NCBI GenBank assembly: GCA_902615165.1
Contig: CACMNZ010000004.1
Coordinates: forward strand, 1 to 59,038
Reading direction: 5' to 3'
Origin: an uncultured Prochlorococcus sp.
Lineage (GTDB): Bacteria > Cyanobacteriota > Cyanobacteriia > PCC-6307 > Cyanobiaceae
DNA: 59,038 nucleotides
Under the pieces are notes generated by a model. The model had not been told where the DNA came from. It did not search any database and was given only the letters and a program-made list of their open reading frames with translations. Positions 8,949-17,382 of the stretch are shown here, piece after piece (position 1 is the first letter of the stretch; every line of letters begins with the position of its first letter). A program made the translations under genes and the position numbers.

Positions 8949-9749
8949 TTGGAGTATTTTAAATTTATTTTATATGGATTAATTCAAGGATTGACGGAAT
9001 TTATTCCTGTAAGTAGTACAGCTCATTTAAAAATTGTATCTCTTTTTTTAGGTATTGATGATCCAGGTGCCTCTTTGTCTGCGACTATTCAACTTGGAAG
9101 TGTTTTAGCTATAGCTTGGTATTTTAAGAATGATATTTCTAATTTTAGAAGTCAATCTTCAAAAAAATTTCTTGAATATCTCATACATGAAAGATTATTA
9201 AAGTCTATTTTGATTGGTACTATCCCAATCGTTTTGCTTGGTGGGAGCATAAAATTAATAGTCCCTAATTTTTTTGATAACGTTCTTCGTTCAAATTTAT
9301 CAATAGCCTTGGTATCATTCCTAATGGCATTTCATATGTACTTGGCTGATTGTACGAAGCGAGGTTCTATTAATATTAAAAACCATAATTATTCAGATAG
9401 TTTTTTGATAGGTTTCTTTCAGGCATTTGCCATTTTCCCAGGTGTTTCAAGATCGGGGATAACTATTTCTAGTGCTTTATTATCAGGATGGGAGAGAGGC
9501 GATGCTGCGAAATTTTCTTTTCTTTTAGGGATGCCAGCTATTTCTCTTGCTGCGATTGTTGAGTTTATTTCTTCTTTTAATGATTTTTTCGCATTAGGTT
9601 TTTTCCCTCTTTTTGTTGGTCTTATTACTACATTTGTGTCCTCTTTATTAGCAATAGATTTCTTATTAAAATATTTTTCATCAAATGGGTTGAAAGTTTT
9701 TATCATCTATCGAGTAATTTTTGGTATAGTGATTCTTTTGAATTTATAA
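8949..9749 (+). CDS. uppP: Undecaprenyl-diphosphatase (BacA/UppP)
   Basis: Integral membrane enzyme that dephosphorylates undecaprenyl diphosphate so the lipid carrier can be reused in peptidoglycan and polysaccharide synthesis. At 266 aa it has the normal length. It contains the first family motif GLIQGLTEFIPVSSTAHL near residues 10-27 and the second, FFQAFAIFPGVSRSGITISSAL, near 155-176 (the catalytic Ser-Arg-Ser-Gly region). The start is TTG at 8949; no ATG lies upstream in frame close enough, and the family motif falls at the expected distance. Several hydrophobic spans follow. It stands alone. Confidence 0.95.
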   Translation: MEYFKFILYGLIQGLTEFIPVSSTAHLKIVSLFLGIDDPGASLSATIQLGSVLAIAWYFKNDISNFRSQSSKKFLEYLIHERLLKSILIGTIPIVLLGGSIKLIVPNFFDNVLRSNLSIALVSFLMAFHMYLADCTKRGSINIKNHNYSDSFLIGFFQAFAIFPGVSRSGITISSALLSGWERGDAAKFSFLLGMPAISLAAIVEFISSFNDFFALGFFPLFVGLITTFVSSLLAIDFLLKYFSSNGLKVFIIYRVIFGIVILLNL

Positions 9750-9806
9750 TTCGATGAAAATATATTTTTTGCAATTGTGTTAAGGTTTTAAAAAAAATTC
9801 TTTCTA

Positions 9807-9959
9807 ATGAACACTTTTATATCTTTCCAATTAGGTGAAGTGGAAGTTTCAAATCTAACTATTTTGGTTTTAGCTTTTTTTTCTTCTTTTACATTTATCG
9901 CAGTAGGCATAAGTTCATACAAACTATACAAATCTCTTATAAATGAAGACGATAAATAA
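9807..9959 (+). CDS. Small single-span membrane protein, 50 aa, unknown
   Basis: ATG 9807 to TAA 9957-9959. A short N-terminal region (MNTFISFQLGEVEVSN) precedes one membrane helix (LTILVLAFFSSFTFIAVGIS, about residues 17-36) and a charged C-terminus ending SLINEDDK. It ends immediately before the convergent tRNA-Pro gene. The clean topology and codon use suggest a real micro-protein. I do not recognise the family. Confidence 0.6.
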   Translation: MNTFISFQLGEVEVSNLTILVLAFFSSFTFIAVGISSYKLYKSLINEDDK

Positions 9960-10033
9960 TCGGAACGGCGGGATTTGAACCCACGACCCCCACTACCCCA
10001 AAGTGGTGCGCTACCAAACTGCGCTACGCCCCG
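9960..10033 (-). tRNA. tRNA-Pro (anticodon GGG)
   Basis: The minus strand folds as a 74-nt tRNA: acceptor stem CGGGGCG pairs with CGTTCCG (7 bp with two G-T pairs), discriminator A at 9960. The D arm contains AGCGCAGTTTGGTAGCGC. The anticodon stem CCACT/AGTGG encloses loop TTGGGGT, giving anticodon GGG (codons CCC and CCU). The T arm GTGGGTTCAAATCCC is standard. CCA is not encoded in the DNA. It is transcribed toward uppP; msrA lies behind it on the same strand. Confidence 0.96.
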
Positions 10034-10060
10034 TGTCTTTACTATAAAGATTAGATTGAT

Positions 10061-10789
10061 TTAAATGTTATTCTTTATAGGATTGTTATCAGATCTCAAT
10101 ACACACTTGTCAACTTCCCAATTAAAGTTTTCCCATATATGGTCTTCTAATTTATAGTTACTTCCAGTAAATACTCCTAACTTAACTTTTGTAGGTGAAG
10201 CGGAACAATACTGCCTGCTTCCAGCTGATGCAAGATATTGTTGATGGTATTGTTCCGCATAAAAATATGAATCAATCATTTTTATTTCCGTTTCAATTAA
10301 ACCAAGATTTTTTTTGCTTAGTTCCGTTTGATATTGTTCCTTACTAGCTAGTATCGTTCGAATATTATATTCATTTTTGTAATATATTGCTGATCTATAT
10401 TGTGTTCCCATATCATTACCTTGTCTATTTTTTTGAGTAGGGTCATGACATTCCCAAAACATTTTTAATAAATCACTTACATCAATTTCCCTTTTATCCC
10501 ATATAACTCTTACAACTTCTGAATGTCCAGTTAAGCCTGAACATACTTCATAATAAGTTGGATTGTTTTTTTCTCCTCCAGCATAACCTACAGAAGTTGT
10601 GACAACTCCAGGAAGTTTCCAAAAACATTTTTCTGCTCCCCAGAAACAACCACATCCAAAAATTATTTCATCTTCTTCTACACTTGGATCTTTTTTGATA
10701 TCTGTTTTTAATACTCTATGTAGTGAATAGGCATCACTAGTTAAATTTACCTCCTTATTATTCATAATATTTTTCAGGAATTTAAACAT
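10061..10789 (-). CDS. msrA: Peptide-methionine (S)-S-oxide reductase
   Basis: Repairs oxidised methionine (S epimer) in proteins, relevant to photo-oxidative stress. The catalytic motif GCFWG lies at residues 47-51 (Cys48), within the conserved IIFGCGCFWGAEKCFWKLPG, followed by VGYAGG, NPTYYEVCSGLTGHSEVV, FWECHDPTQKNRQGNDMGTQYRS and YHQQYL. It is 242 aa, longer than compact MsrA (about 180-215), because about 40 residues precede the catalytic core. No MsrB domain is fused. It lies 27 nt after tRNA-Pro's far side and 37 nt downstream of the ABC exporter on the same strand. Confidence 0.95.
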   Translation of the reverse strand: MFKFLKNIMNNKEVNLTSDAYSLHRVLKTDIKKDPSVEEDEIIFGCGCFWGAEKCFWKLPGVVTTSVGYAGGEKNNPTYYEVCSGLTGHSEVVRVIWDKREIDVSDLLKMFWECHDPTQKNRQGNDMGTQYRSAIYYKNEYNIRTILASKEQYQTELSKKNLGLIETEIKMIDSYFYAEQYHQQYLASAGSRQYCSASPTKVKLGVFTGSNYKLEDHIWENFNWEVDKCVLRSDNNPIKNNI

Positions 10790-10826
10790 AATTTAAATCT
10801 TCTTATTATAAGTAAAAAAATTATTT

Positions 10827-12572
10827 TTAGCTCTTAACAATTTTGGTAGCTAGTTCTCTTTCCCATAGTTTTTTATATAGCCCATTCATTTTTACTAAAT
10901 CTTTATGAGACCCTTCTTGTACTATTTCTCCTTTATCCATTACTAAAACTCTATCGCAGGTAGCTGCAACAGAAAGTTGGTGACTAATCATTATGATTGT
11001 TTTATTACTTCTATCACTCATTTCATCTATTATTCTTGCTGCTGTTTTATTATCAACGCTTGCTAAAGCATCATCAAGAACAATAATAGGAGAATTAACA
11101 AGTAGTGCTCTTCCTAGTGCAGTTCTTTGCCTTTGTCCACCACTTAATGTAATACCTCTTTCACCAACAATGGTTTTAAACCTTTGTGGAAAGCTATTGA
11201 TATCATCAATTAATCCGGCTTTTGTAGCGCTTTCTTTAACTAAATATTTAGAAGCTTTGGGTTCTCCAAAACTTAGGTTTTCTGAGATTGTAGAAGTGAA
11301 TAAAAATGCCTCTTGAGGTACGATAGAAATATTTTTTCTAAGATCGCTTAATTTTAATGTTTTTATATCAATTTCATCTAAAAATAATTGATTGTCTGGA
11401 ATTTCAATAGTTCGCCCTAGAGACTTTGCTAGTGTTGTCTTGCCACAACCTACTGGGCCAACTATTGCAATAAGTTCTCCAGGATAAATTTTAAAATTGA
11501 GACTATTTAATGAATTAAATTTTGATCCTGGATACTTTATTGTTAAATTTTTTGCCTCTAAGAATCCTTTAACCTTCCTTTTTAAATATTTAGTTTCTGC
11601 TCTATCTACAATATTTGGGTTGTTCTGAAGGATTTCTTCCACACGATCTAAACTTACTTGACCAAGTTGAAAAGTATTTAAGGTAAAACCTAGTAGAGCT
11701 GTTGGGAAGACAAGTCTTTCTACGTAAAGAATTAAAGCTACTAAACCTCCTATCGAAATAAATCCACTCTCTAATTGAAAAGTTCCTAATGACAATAAAA
11801 TCAATAATGAAATTGAGGAAATACCTTGTAACAAAGGAAATAGGGTACTAGCTGTTCTTGCAAGTTTTATCGCTGAATTTCGATAGTCATTATTGTATAT
11901 GTTAAATTCTTTTTTCTCAGCATTTTCTTGAGCATAAATTTTAATGGCGCTTATACCAGATAGATCTTCTTGTATTAGATCACTAAGTTTTGATAATGAT
12001 TCTTGTTGAACTTTTCTTTGTTTAACCATTTTGCCACCAAATAGACTTACAATTCCAAGAATTAATGGAAATATCATTAATGCTGATATTGTTAATGTTT
12101 TATTAATCGAAAACATTGAAGGAATAGTGAAAGAATAAGCTAAGACAATGTTGCACAAGCTTAAAACTGTAAAACCTAAAAGTCTTCTTATGTTTTCAAC
12201 ATCGCTTGTAGCTCTACTAATAATGTCTCCACTACCTTTTTTTTGAATCCATTCTGGATCTTGAATAAGTAAATGCTCAAAAAGTTTTTGACGAAGATTT
12301 ACTTCTACTTTTCTACCTATGCCGAAGACTATTTGTCTTGAAAATAATCTTATTAAACCCATACAAGTAGCTAAAAATATTAACCATAAAGATTTAGAAA
12401 TAACAAAATCCGAAGAAAAACCATTTTGTAATTGGTCAATTATATTTTTTACTTCTAAGGGTATTACAACACTTAGTATATTTACTATTAAGAGAGCTAA
12501 AGCTCCATATAAAAATTCTTTTTTGTAAGGTCTTAGGTATTTAGATATAACTTCTATCTTTAAATTTTTCAT
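10827..12572 (-). CDS. ABC exporter half-transporter (fused membrane and ATPase domains)
   Basis: A 581-aa multidrug/lipid-type ABC exporter half-molecule. About six membrane helices occupy residues 15-300, and the ATPase domain follows: Walker A GPVGCGKT at 372-379, signature LSGGQ at 476-480 and Walker B IIVLDDALASVD near 496-507. The residue after the Walker B Asp is Asp instead of the usual catalytic Glu. This is also seen in members of heterodimeric exporters such as E. coli MdlA, so this half may pair with another. Substrate unknown. It is the first gene on the minus strand before msrA; no partner gene is adjacent. Confidence 0.88.
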   Translation of the reverse strand: MKNLKIEVISKYLRPYKKEFLYGALALLIVNILSVVIPLEVKNIIDQLQNGFSSDFVISKSLWLIFLATCMGLIRLFSRQIVFGIGRKVEVNLRQKLFEHLLIQDPEWIQKKGSGDIISRATSDVENIRRLLGFTVLSLCNIVLAYSFTIPSMFSINKTLTISALMIFPLILGIVSLFGGKMVKQRKVQQESLSKLSDLIQEDLSGISAIKIYAQENAEKKEFNIYNNDYRNSAIKLARTASTLFPLLQGISSISLLILLSLGTFQLESGFISIGGLVALILYVERLVFPTALLGFTLNTFQLGQVSLDRVEEILQNNPNIVDRAETKYLKRKVKGFLEAKNLTIKYPGSKFNSLNSLNFKIYPGELIAIVGPVGCGKTTLAKSLGRTIEIPDNQLFLDEIDIKTLKLSDLRKNISIVPQEAFLFTSTISENLSFGEPKASKYLVKESATKAGLIDDINSFPQRFKTIVGERGITLSGGQRQRTALGRALLVNSPIIVLDDALASVDNKTAARIIDEMSDRSNKTIIMISHQLSVAATCDRVLVMDKGEIVQEGSHKDLVKMNGLYKKLWERELATKIVKS

Positions 12573-12652
12573 TTTATTTTGCCGATATGATTAAGATAAT
12601 GTTTCAATTTTGAATATGTGAGCTAATTTTATAAATGATTCAGTATTTATTT

Positions 12653-12949
12653 ATGGGTAACGAGCAAACTCATCCATTACATGAAACAGACAAGAACATT
12701 ATAGATTCCCTTATCACTAAAAAAACACCTGAAAATCTTGATTATATAAATTTAGCTAGATTAATAAATCGTTATACCAATTTCCCAGGAGAAATTGAAA
12801 TTAAAAACGATATTGAAAAAATTTTAAATTTTTGGAAGATAACTAAAAATGAACTTTTTTCAAAAACAAAAAATATTTGGGCAAAAAGCTTCAGGCCTTC
12901 TAATACAAATAAAGATTTGGTTGGCTCAGGTTTTGATACCTCAAATTAA
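12653..12949 (+). CDS. DUF3288 family protein
   Basis: Small soluble cyanobacterial protein of unknown function, about 98 aa from the ATG at 12653. I prefer this start to the one at 12635 because family members begin close to the QTHPLHETDKNIID segment. Other family-like parts are NLARLINRYTNFPGEIEIKNDIEKIL and FWKITKNELFSKTKNIWA. The last 15 residues are polar and probably flexible. It lies 33 nt before trpD on the same strand. Confidence 0.78.
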   Translation: MGNEQTHPLHETDKNIIDSLITKKTPENLDYINLARLINRYTNFPGEIEIKNDIEKILNFWKITKNELFSKTKNIWAKSFRPSNTNKDLVGSGFDTSN

Positions 12950-12982
12950 ATTTTATCTGCATAATTTTTCTTACATAAATAA

Positions 12983-14017
12983 ATGTCTTCTAATCTATCA
13001 AACGCTGAAATCCTAAGTAATTTACTTGAGGGAATGGATCTTGATGAGTTAACTTCTAGATCTTTAATGCAAAGATGGCTTAATGATCAAATTTCAGATG
13101 TTGAAACAGGAGCTTTTTTGAGTGCTTTGAGAGCAAAGAGTTCTACAGGTATTGAACTGAGTTCTATGGCTGAGGAACTCTTAAACGTTTGCCAATTGCC
13201 AGTAGCTAGACCAAATTTGTATTTGGTAGATACTTGCGGAACAGGGGGAGATGGAGCTAATACTTTTAATATCTCAACAGCAGTTGCATTTGTAGCGGCA
13301 TCTTGTGGGGTAAAAATTGCAAAACACGGAAATAAAAGTGCTAGTGGAAAAGTTGGCTCTGCTGATGTTTTGTTAAATCTTGGTTTGAATTTAAATTGTT
13401 CATTAGAAAAAGTAATTAAAGCCGTAAGCGAAATTGGAATAACTTTTTTGTTCGCACCTGTTTGGCATAAATCTTTAATAAAACTTGCTCCATTAAGAAA
13501 GACTCTTGGAATAAGGACAGTATTTAATCAACTTGGACCGTTGGTAAATCCTTTAAGACCTAATGCACAAGTTTTGGGTGTTGCTTCAGAGGATCTTTTA
13601 AAACCCATGGGAAGCGCTCTTTTGAAAATGGGTATGAATAGAGCAATAGTCGTTCATGGGTCTGGAGGCCTTGATGAAGCTTCGCTTCAAGGAGAAAATA
13701 AATTAGTATTTGTCGATAATGGTGAATTAAGTTTTTCAGAAATAAATATTTCGGACTTTAACCATGAAAATGTATCTAACGAAAAACTTGTGGTCTCGGA
13801 TCAAGAGTCTAATGAGGAAATATTAAAATCTGTCTTAAATGGTTCTGGACAAAAATCTCATATTGATGTGGTTGCCTTAAACTCTGCTTTAGTGCTTTGG
13901 GCCGCAGGCATTGAGGATGACTTAAATAAAGGATTTAATAAAGCTTTATCTTCTATAAATCAAGGAGATCCTTGGAAAAAGTTTTTACTTTTAAAAAATT
14001 ATTTACATACAAATTAG
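12983..14017 (+). CDS. trpD: Anthranilate phosphoribosyltransferase
   Basis: Second step of tryptophan synthesis: joins phosphoribosyl pyrophosphate and anthranilate. The 344-aa protein has the glycine-rich PRPP loop [17 protein letters not shown] near residues 78-94, [21 protein letters not shown] near 111-131 and the anthranilate region [19 protein letters not shown] near 171-189. Length and motifs are normal. carA starts 14 nt after its stop, so the two may be cotranscribed although they serve different pathways. Confidence 0.97.
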   Translation: MSSNLSNAEILSNLLEGMDLDELTSRSLMQRWLNDQISDVETGAFLSALRAKSSTGIELSSMAEELLNVCQLPVARPNLYLVDTCGTGGDGANTFNISTAVAFVAASCGVKIAKHGNKSASGKVGSADVLLNLGLNLNCSLEKVIKAVSEIGITFLFAPVWHKSLIKLAPLRKTLGIRTVFNQLGPLVNPLRPNAQVLGVASEDLLKPMGSALLKMGMNRAIVVHGSGGLDEASLQGENKLVFVDNGELSFSEINISDFNHENVSNEKLVVSDQESNEEILKSVLNGSGQKSHIDVVALNSALVLWAAGIEDDLNKGFNKALSSINQGDPWKKFLLLKNYLHTN

Positions 14018-14031
14018 TTAATTTCAAATTG

Positions 14032-15171
14032 ATGATTAATCCATATAAGAAAAACGCGAAATTGGTTTTAAGTAATGGAATTGTATTCCCAGGATTCTTT
14101 TTTGGTGCCTCAGGTACAGCCATTGGTGAAATAGTTTTTAATACGGGAATGACCGGCTATCAGGAGGTTATTACTGATCCAAGTTATTATGGACAAATAT
14201 TGACATTCACTTATCCGGAGATTGGAAATACTGGTATTAATTTTGAAGACTCTGAATCTAATTTCAATATTAAAGGTATAATTGTCAGAAATTTTTCATC
14301 TAATAGCAGTAATTGGAGATCTAAAAAGAATTTTAATCAATGGTTAGTTGAGAAAAACATCATAGGTCTATATGGAATTGATACAAGGGCTCTAGTTAAG
14401 ATTTTAAGATCTACTGGCGCGATGAATGGAGTTATTACCTCTCTAGATAAGACTGATGAAAGTTGTTTAAAGATAATTCAGGATACGCCAAAGATGGAGG
14501 GATTAAATTTATCAAAAGTTGTTTCAACAAAGCAACAATATTTATGGAATAGTCATACGCAAACAATTTTTGATTTACGAAAAAGATATGATAATTCTTC
14601 TAAAAAGTTAAAAATAGTAGCAATTGATTTTGGAATTAAAAATTCAATTCTAAATAGACTCGTATCCCATGGTTGTGAAGTTTTGGTTTTACCTTCTCGA
14701 TCTTCTTTAAATGATGTTCTTTCTAATAAGCCGGATGGTATTTTTTTCTCAAATGGGCCAGGCGATCCTTCTTCTGTTTCTGAAGGTATAGACCTAGCAA
14801 AATCACTCATTGAATATGGTGAAATACCTATGTTTGGTATTTGCCTAGGCCACCAAATATTTGGATTAGCTTTAGGAGGTTCAACGTATAAATTACCTTT
14901 TGGACATCGTGGTCTAAATCATCCTTGCGGTGAAAATAATAAAATTGAGATAACTAGCCAAAATCATGGTTTTGCTATTGATCCCAATTCCCTTTCAAAG
15001 GATATAGTTAGAATTACCCACTATAACCTTAACGATAATACTGTTGCTGGCCTTGAGGTTTTTAATAAGCCTATATTTAGTGTTCAATATCATCCAGAAG
15101 CAGGCCCTGGCCCACATGATTCAGATTATTTATTTAAAAAATTTGTTTCTCTAATGTTAGAAAGATGTTGA
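14032..15171 (+). CDS. carA: Carbamoyl-phosphate synthase small subunit (glutaminase)
   Basis: Glutamine amidotransferase subunit that supplies ammonia to CarB for carbamoyl phosphate (arginine and pyrimidine synthesis). With the ATG at 14032 the protein is 379 aa, the normal length; a longer in-frame start at 13972 would overlap trpD by 46 nt and add 20 non-conserved residues. The N-terminal CarA domain includes TGYQEVITDPSY. The class I amidotransferase domain has the nucleophile Cys271 in FGICLGHQIFG and the His-Glu pair in QYHPEAGPGPHDS near the end. Confidence 0.96.
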   Translation: MINPYKKNAKLVLSNGIVFPGFFFGASGTAIGEIVFNTGMTGYQEVITDPSYYGQILTFTYPEIGNTGINFEDSESNFNIKGIIVRNFSSNSSNWRSKKNFNQWLVEKNIIGLYGIDTRALVKILRSTGAMNGVITSLDKTDESCLKIIQDTPKMEGLNLSKVVSTKQQYLWNSHTQTIFDLRKRYDNSSKKLKIVAIDFGIKNSILNRLVSHGCEVLVLPSRSSLNDVLSNKPDGIFFSNGPGDPSSVSEGIDLAKSLIEYGEIPMFGICLGHQIFGLALGGSTYKLPFGHRGLNHPCGENNKIEITSQNHGFAIDPNSLSKDIVRITHYNLNDNTVAGLEVFNKPIFSVQYHPEAGPGPHDSDYLFKKFVSLMLERC

Positions 15172-15221
15172 CATATTGTTTTCTTTTGATTTGATAATTA
15201 CATTTGATGTATTAATTTTTT

Positions 15222-15227
15222 GGAGGT
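15222..15227 (+). promoter_or_regulatory. Perfect Shine-Dalgarno GGAGGT that fixes a non-AUG start
   Basis: GGAGGT is fully complementary to the anti-Shine-Dalgarno end of 16S rRNA. It lies 8 nt before an in-frame ATA (15236) and 5 nt before an in-frame ATC (15233), but 71 nt before the first ATG (15299). A stop codon (TAG 15230-15232) lies directly in front of the ATC. The site therefore argues for initiation at ATA or ATC. Confidence 0.6.
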
Positions 15228-15235
15228 ATTAGATC

Positions 15236-15598
15236 ATAGAAGATTTCCAGAAGTTAACCGTTTCTTTAAGAGGAAACCTTGAGGTTAAAACAAACATTAT
15301 GGTTTTTACATTTAAAGGCCAACTTGATGCTTTCTCAGAAAAACAATTTAAGACTTTTATTACTAATAATTTAAAAAATGACCTTCCATTCGTTATTGAT
15401 CTTACAAAAATAGATTTTTTAGATTCCTCAGGTCTTGGAGCACTTGTTCAAACTGCAAAAGAATCCAAAAAGTCGAAACTTGGGTTCTCTGTCGTTGGCA
15501 ATTCGAGAGTGGCTCAAACAATTAAACTTGTTCGTTTAGGAGATTTTCTTAACTTGAAGTCAAGCCTTGAAGATGCATTAAATTATTTAGAGAATTGA
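15236..15598 (+). CDS. STAS-domain protein, anti-sigma factor antagonist-like, probable AUA/AUC start
   Basis: Single STAS domain of the SpoIIAA/RsbV type, which binds anti-sigma kinases in partner-switching regulation. The core has GQLDAFSEKQF, the beta-strand FVIDLTKIDFLDSSGLGALVQ with the phosphorylatable Ser in DSSG, and VVGNSRVAQTIKLVRLGDFL. From the first ATG (15299) the protein would be 99 aa and lack the first beta strand. The frame extends upstream as EDFQKLTVSLRGNLEVKTNI, which supplies that strand and is preceded by GGAGGT at 15222-15227. I therefore place the start at ATA 15236 (120 aa); ATC 15233 is equally possible. The Mini-RNase III gene overlaps its stop. A kinase-like partner candidate is at 39537. 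Confidence 0.8.
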   Translation: MEDFQKLTVSLRGNLEVKTNIMVFTFKGQLDAFSEKQFKTFITNNLKNDLPFVIDLTKIDFLDSSGLGALVQTAKESKKSKLGFSVVGNSRVAQTIKLVRLGDFLNLKSSLEDALNYLEN

Positions 15599-15993
15599 AT
15601 TATTGGATCCGAAACTTAGTTCCATATGGATCTCCTGAGGATATAGGTGTTATTCAACTTGCTTGGCTTGGAGATTCGGTCTGGGAGCTCCACCAAAGAC
15701 TAAGGCATGTTCATTTCCCTTTAAAATCTAAAGACCTCCATTTATCTGTAGTTAACGAAGTAAAAGCAAAATCTCAGTCAAAATCATTAAGTCAAATTGA
15801 ACATTTATTGAATCAAAATGAAATAGATCTAATTAGGCGTGCTAGAAATAAAACGAAGAGATATCCAAAATCTTCAGACCCCACCATATACTCTAGAGCA
15901 ACTGGTTTTGAAACTCTTATTGGCTGGCTATTTTTAAAAGATCCTCAAAGATTATCAACACTTTTTGAATATTTAGAATTAAAAATGAATTGA
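15595..15993 (+). CDS. mrnC: Mini-ribonuclease III
   Basis: Dimeric RNase III-like nuclease without a double-stranded-RNA-binding domain; in Bacillus it matures 23S rRNA ends. The 132-aa protein holds one RNase III domain: LAWLGDSVWELHQRLR near residues 21-36 (Asp in LGDSVWE being catalytic), VNEVKAKSQSKSL, LIRRARNKTK and ATGFETLIGWLFL with the second acidic residue. The start is TTG 15595, overlapping the STAS stop (TGA 15596-15598), suggesting translational coupling. rlmB follows 4 nt later, so two ribosomal-RNA maturation genes sit together. Confidence 0.9.
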   Translation: MNYWIRNLVPYGSPEDIGVIQLAWLGDSVWELHQRLRHVHFPLKSKDLHLSVVNEVKAKSQSKSLSQIEHLLNQNEIDLIRRARNKTKRYPKSSDPTIYSRATGFETLIGWLFLKDPQRLSTLFEYLELKMN

Positions 15994-15997
15994 ATCT

Positions 15998-17002
15998 ATG
16001 AAAAACTCCTCAAATAAATTTCGTGAAAAAAATAATAAAGAGTACAAAAAAAATTCAGATTTTGTGCATTACTCAAAAAATACAAATCGTTCAAAAAAAA
16101 ATGATAGATTTTTGAACAATTCCGCTAAAAATAGAAAAAGTGAAAATTTAAAAAAAAATGATGAAAATAATACTTTTTCGTCCTTAAAAAGAAGGAATCC
16201 AAGATTTAAATCTAATACAGAATTTCCTAATAAAAGTTCTGATATTCATCAAGAATTTACTAATAAGAGAAATTTTGATGATTGGATATGGGGTAAACAT
16301 TCGGTTTATGAGGCTCTTAGCAGTGATAGAGCGATCAATAGGATTTGGTGCACTTCGGAAATCTTTTCTTCAGACAAATTCTATATTTTGCTTAAGGATA
16401 TTAAATCAAAAGGAGTTCTTATTGAAGAAGTTTCTTGGAACAGGCTTTCGCAATTGACATATGGTGCTTCACATCAAGGTGTAGCATTGCAGTTAGCATG
16501 CTCTAAAACAATATCCCTAGAACAATTAATCGATTTTTCTAAACATAATTGTTCAAATCCTATAATGGTCGCATTAGATGGCATAACTGATCCTCATAAT
16601 GTCGGTGCGATTATAAGATCAGCGGAAGCATTTGATTGCAAGGGTGTAATCATTCCTCAGAGAAGGTCTGCAGGATTGACTGGAACAGTAGCCAAGGTAG
16701 CTGCAGGAGCCTTGGAACACCTTCATGTAAGCAGAGTTGTTAACTTAAATAGAGCACTTGAGGAACTTAAGAGAAATGGTTTTCTTGTTGTAGGTTTATC
16801 TGGAGAAGGTAAAGTATCTATCTCAAATTTTCAAGAAAAGGCACCTTTGGTGGTTGTAGTTGGCTCTGAAGATAAAGGTATTTCTTTGCTTACACAAAAA
16901 AAATGCGATTATATATTAAGTATTTCTCTTAAAGGTAAAACTTCAAGTTTAAATGCCTCTGTGGCGGCCGCCATATCCCTATTTCACTTGACAGGTAAAT
17001 AA
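15998..17002 (+). CDS. rlmB: SPOUT-type rRNA ribose 2'-O-methyltransferase (TrmH/RlmB family)
   Basis: Methylates a guanosine ribose in 23S rRNA. The protein is 334 aa. The first ~90 residues are a Lys/Asn/Ser-rich, low-complexity tail absent from most RlmB proteins. The substrate-binding domain begins at WIWGKHSVYEAL near residue 94. The knotted SPOUT domain has DGITDPHNVGAIIRSAEAF near 190-208, VVVGSEDKGIS near 285-295 and the motif 3 SLNASVAAAISLF near the end. It lies 4 nt after mrnC. The basic tail may bind RNA non-specifically; this is an inference. Confidence 0.92.
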   Translation: MKNSSNKFREKNNKEYKKNSDFVHYSKNTNRSKKNDRFLNNSAKNRKSENLKKNDENNTFSSLKRRNPRFKSNTEFPNKSSDIHQEFTNKRNFDDWIWGKHSVYEALSSDRAINRIWCTSEIFSSDKFYILLKDIKSKGVLIEEVSWNRLSQLTYGASHQGVALQLACSKTISLEQLIDFSKHNCSNPIMVALDGITDPHNVGAIIRSAEAFDCKGVIIPQRRSAGLTGTVAKVAAGALEHLHVSRVVNLNRALEELKRNGFLVVGLSGEGKVSISNFQEKAPLVVVVGSEDKGISLLTQKKCDYILSISLKGKTSSLNASVAAAISLFHLTGK

Positions 17003-17148
17003 TTTTATTTTTAATAAGCACTATTTTTAAAGACCACTATAATGTTGTTGTTTCAATATATTTATATGATTAATAAAAATTTATTGAATTTTCACTGCAA
17101 AATTGTATAGAATTTAACAAGTATTAACGGTCTAATAGGCCAAAAAAA

Positions 17149-17364
17149 TTGATTAGAAATTTTGGAAACAAACTCGGATTAGCCTGGTGGGCTAAAATTG
17201 AGACAGATCAACCTAGTAGTATCTACTGGTTCGGCCCATTCATTACTAAACGTAGTTTAAATGAAAATATATCTTATTTTATAAAAGATCTTACTGATGA
17301 AGGGTCTGAAAATATTAAATACAGTCTAGTACGTTGCAAAAAAGAAGAACCATTAACTGTTTGA
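17149..17364 (+). CDS. DUF1816 family protein
   Basis: Small cyanobacterial protein of unknown function, 71 aa, TTG start at 17149. The family core is KLGLAWWAKIETDQPSSIYWFGPF near residues 8-31, followed by a short polar helix. It lies about 146 nt after rlmB and 18 nt before gatA, so it may share a promoter with gatA. In other cyanobacteria related domains occur with phycobilisome linkers, but nothing here indicates that role. Confidence 0.78.
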   Translation: MIRNFGNKLGLAWWAKIETDQPSSIYWFGPFITKRSLNENISYFIKDLTDEGSENIKYSLVRCKKEEPLTV

Positions 17365-17382
17365 TAAATCTGATTTTTAGAA

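Noticed and set aside
9419..9706. 95-codon minus-strand frame inside uppP
   Set aside because: Antisense to the conserved uppP motifs; no independent support.
13972..14031. Longer carA start overlapping trpD
   Set aside because: The extra 20 residues are not CarA-like and overlap the trpD coding end; ATG 14032 gives the normal length.
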